Under the pieces are notes generated by a model. The model saw nothing but the letters and a program-made list of their open reading frames with translations, was not told the origin of the DNA and ran no database searches. Position numbers and translations under genes: made by a program. 64,000 nucleotides of DNA. It comes from Bacillota bacterium (GTDB lineage: Bacteria; Bacillota; Sulfobacillia; DUMF01). How positions within the stretch are numbered: position 1 is the stretch's first letter; each line of letters opens with the position of its first letter. Location: assembly GCA_012840015.1 (NCBI GenBank), contig DUMF01000027.1:1-64000 (forward strand), given 5' to 3'. Of this stretch, positions 61,883 through 64,000 are shown one piece after another.

Positions 61883-63628
61883 ATGATCAACATAGCCAAG
61901 ACGCTCTGCGACGATATAAGGTCGTACTTGCAAGATTACCTAGAAGAGTTTCGACCACCGGTTTTAGATGAGGAGCAAACCGCTCTTGTAGTTTTCCAGG
62001 AACCGGGGTTCACCGAGATTACAGCAAGGGGCATTTGGGGCAGGCTGACCCCTCAGACAAGGAGCGAGCTCGTGAGCGAGCTACGCCGGGTTTATAGTGA
62101 ACGATTACCGGACATGGAGCAAGTGGTCAGGCTTGACGGGCTTAGGGATGAGCTCTCGGCGAGTGCCGTACGTTTGAGCCTGGAGTCCAACGGCACCTAC
62201 GTCATGCTCCTTGTTATCAGCGAAGGTCACCAGCTTCCCATTTACGAAGGCCTTCTAAAGGTGATAGCGCACGCAATACACGTCGAGTCAATACTGAGAG
62301 CCCAGATCCTCCAGAATCGGTACATCGAGGCCCTGGCGGAATCGATGTCGGACGGTTTCATGGTGCTGGACAAGCGTGGCGTCGTTTTGTACGTAAACGA
62401 AGTTGGCCTTTCCATGTTAGGTCTCACGAAAGACGTCGTCGGCCGGAATCTCCGGGACATAACTCTTTTCGAACCCGAGATTTTCGAGGTGCTCCGAACG
62501 GGCAAGGGCTGGACAGACAAGGAGTTCATAGTGGATCTTGTTTCCAAGAAGAACATACACCTGGTGAAGACCGCTATACCGATATTCGGCCGCAGCGGCG
62601 AAGTTATCGCGGTAGTAGACACGTTCAAGGAGATCCAAACTGTCAAGAAGCTAGTCAACAAGATTAGCGGGGCTCAGGCCAAGTTTGCCTTCTCGGATAT
62701 CGTATACAGGAATCAGGAGATGGGCCGGATCGTACAGTTCGCCAAGAAAATCGCCCAGGGCACCTCCCCGGTACTCATCTATGGAGAGAGCGGCACTGGT
62801 AAAGAGCTTTTCGCCCACGCGATCCACAGGAGCGGGCCGAAGAGAGACGGGCCTTTCATCGTGGTCGATTGTTCGGCTATACCGCACGAACTTGCTGAAA
62901 GCGAGCTGTTCGGCTACGTGGAAGGGGCCTTCACAGGGGCGCGGAGAGGCGGACGGCCCGGTAAGTTCGAAATGGCAAACGGAGGTACTATCTTCCTGGA
63001 TGAAATCGGGGAGCTGCCGCTTGAGATCCAGAAGAAGTTCCTGAGGGTTCTTGAGACCAAGACTATCACAAGAGTGGGTGACTATGTTCCAATTCCAGTG
63101 GACGTGCGAGTGATCGCCGCCACAAACCGTAATCTGGAAAAAGAAGTGGCAGAGAAGAACTTCAGAGAGGACCTTTTCTTCAGACTGAACGTGATAAGCT
63201 TTACGATCCCGCCACTCAGGGAACGGCCCGAGGACATCCTGCCTATAGCCGAGAGTTTCATCTCCAAATTCGAACAGTCGATGGGCAAGAGCGGGATACG
63301 GCTTTCGCCAGAAGCCGAGAGTTGCCTTCTCGGCTATGACTGGCCGGGTAACGTGCGAGAACTGAGGAACGCGATCGAGCGGGCGCTCAACCTCGTGGAA
63401 GGGGACGTGATAATGCCTGAGCACCTGCCATCTCGAGTGGTTTCCTCCAAAGTCTCGAAAACGCAACCGGCATCGGACCAAGCCACCCTCGAGGCCGTAG
63501 AGAGAAGAACCATACTCAGCGCCCTGAAAACGGCAAAGGGCAATAAGAAGGAAACAGCCCGCCTTCTCGGGATTTCGCGCAGCACGCTGTACGATAAGCT
63601 CAGAAAGTACGGCATTGACTACGTTTGA
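61883..63628 (+). CDS. Sigma-54-dependent transcriptional activator (PAS-AAA-Fis)
   Basis: 581 aa. Residues 1-140 form an unassigned sensory region. A PAS domain follows (about 145-260, starting YIEALAESMSDGFMVLDKRG). The AAA+ domain has Walker A GESGTGKE (301-308), the sigma-54-contact motif GAFTGA (348-353), Walker B TIFLDEIGE (369-377) and the arginine-finger region FREDLFFRLNV. A Fis-type helix-turn-helix ends the protein (KKETARLLGISRSTLYDKL). ATG 61883 has GGAGG 7 bases upstream. It should activate the divergent BKACE operon, whose promoter has the -24/-12 form. Confidence 0.95.
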   Translation: MINIAKTLCDDIRSYLQDYLEEFRPPVLDEEQTALVVFQEPGFTEITARGIWGRLTPQTRSELVSELRRVYSERLPDMEQVVRLDGLRDELSASAVRLSLESNGTYVMLLVISEGHQLPIYEGLLKVIAHAIHVESILRAQILQNRYIEALAESMSDGFMVLDKRGVVLYVNEVGLSMLGLTKDVVGRNLRDITLFEPEIFEVLRTGKGWTDKEFIVDLVSKKNIHLVKTAIPIFGRSGEVIAVVDTFKEIQTVKKLVNKISGAQAKFAFSDIVYRNQEMGRIVQFAKKIAQGTSPVLIYGESGTGKELFAHAIHRSGPKRDGPFIVVDCSAIPHELAESELFGYVEGAFTGARRGGRPGKFEMANGGTIFLDEIGELPLEIQKKFLRVLETKTITRVGDYVPIPVDVRVIAATNRNLEKEVAEKNFREDLFFRLNVISFTIPPLRERPEDILPIAESFISKFEQSMGKSGIRLSPEAESCLLGYDWPGNVRELRNAIERALNLVEGDVIMPEHLPSRVVSSKVSKTQPASDQATLEAVERRTILSALKTAKGNKKETARLLGISRSTLYDKLRKYGIDYV

Positions 63629-63900
63629 AGGGCTTCGATCGCCCCCTGGACCGCGATCCGCACGAGGTCGATGCAAGACTCATTGGAAGCTTTTGCTCTA
63701 TAATAGAGCCAGCGAATCAATAAGACGTCGGACTGCCGAGCACGCACGTTTTTAGGGAACGCGTGAGCCGCTCCGAGCGTACTAAGCTCAGGTAGGTCCG
63801 ACCTCGCTTCAGGGTGTTCCTGCCATGCACACTGGCGCAGAGGCCCGGCGGTGCGTAAACCCAATATAGACATTGCTTGTACAGCCGTTCTCTCTTGCAA
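63619..63900 (-). CDS. Hypothetical short frame, doubtful
   Basis: 93-codon minus-strand frame starting at TTG 63900 after GGGAG, overlapping the end of the sigma-54 regulator by 10 bases. Composition is protein-like (SDVLLIRWLYYRAKASNESC, VQGAIEALQ) but no family is recognised and no partner gene is visible before the window ends. It may be a fragment of a decayed gene. Confidence 0.3.
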   Translation of the reverse strand: MQERTAVQAMSILGLRTAGPLRQCAWQEHPEARSDLPELSTLGAAHAFPKNVRARQSDVLLIRWLYYRAKASNESCIDLVRIAVQGAIEALQT

Positions 63901-64000
63901 AACTCCCTCGTAACATTGTAGTGTGGCGCTCTTTGCTCCGCGGGCGCGTGGTTCGTCGCCCGTCTAGCCCCAGTACACCACGGTAGTCTGGTACGCGGTT
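63629..64000. other. Right edge, no firm gene
   Basis: Apart from the doubtful minus-strand frame, nothing was recognised in the last 370 bases. No terminator for the sigma-54 regulator was found. Confidence 0.4.

Noticed and set aside
1-64000. tRNA or rRNA genes
   Set aside because: No cloverleaf-like or rRNA-like segment was recognised on either strand by reading; a covariance scan could not be run.
1-64000. Prophage
   Set aside because: No capsid, terminase, portal, tail or lysis gene was seen; the mobile elements are insertion sequences and one group II intron.

Overview
The window looks like chromosome from a GC-rich, spore-forming, anaerobic Clostridia-type Firmicute. The evidence is a T-box leader ahead of proC, a CheC/CheD/FliY-type chemotaxis system, GGAGG ribosome binding sites with many GTG/TTG starts, a broken GerMN/SLH (spore germination/S-layer) gene, and anaerobe-style catabolic genes. 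No rRNA or tRNA gene was seen, so the genus is not assigned.

Layout. 1-0.65 kb: end of an IS transposase, then a promoter and proline-type T-box. 0.67-5.8 kb: proC (+), then on the minus strand an MFS transporter, a broken Uma2 gene, meaB, a HAD phosphatase and cobS. 5.8-9.5 kb: cobU and a BtuF-C-D corrinoid importer led by a cobalamin riboswitch. 9.6-13.4 kb: an Smr-domain gene, a second cobalamin riboswitch driving cobT, then a DUF1461 membrane protein and a LarA-like racemase. The two riboswitch units form a cobinamide/cobalamin salvage and nucleotide-loop assembly locus. 13.3-20.8 kb: LacI regulator, zinc-ribbon membrane protein, an IS256 remnant, an ABC-2 exporter with a NEW3 protein, and MgtC. 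21.1-22.1 kb: IS1634-type remnant.

22.2-33.7 kb is an 11-kb minus-strand catabolic locus: winged-helix protein, SSS symporter, TIM-barrel PEP-hydrolase-like protein, Tm-1-like protein, FadR/GntR regulator, zinc alcohol dehydrogenase, M24 peptidase-fold protein, and a four-subunit molybdenum hydroxylase. In the hydroxylase the molybdopterin subunit is split into two translationally coupled genes, as in clostridial nicotinate dehydrogenase. A perfect palindrome of GntR type lies at the probable promoter and a near copy lies ahead of the dehydrogenase gene. The substrate cannot be deduced. 33.7-41.9 kb is a tightly overlapping chemotaxis/switch operon (fliM-fliY-cheW-mcp-cheA-cheY-cheC-cheD-cheB). 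Its fliM appears to start with AUU. 42.4-46.4 kb holds an FAD-dependent oxidoreductase, an acetate-kinase family gene and a phosphohexomutase.

46.4-58.1 kb is largely a gene graveyard: a NimA-like flavoprotein, a group II intron with a deleted reverse transcriptase, an MNT/HEPN pair, a flavodoxin, an Old-Yellow-type enzyme, a GerMN-SLH protein and transposase pieces, all with frameshifts or stops. Intact genes among them are a 104-aa protein, a PhzF-family protein and a winged-helix/nuclease-like protein. 58.1-63.6 kb is a well-ordered sigma-54 unit. A PAS-AAA-Fis activator (+) diverges from an operon of BKACE enzyme, 3-hydroxyacyl-CoA-dehydrogenase-family enzyme, a 41-aa membrane protein and an SSS symporter, with a good -24/-12 promoter between them. 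The gene set fits uptake and cleavage of a beta-hydroxy acid, carnitine being one candidate.
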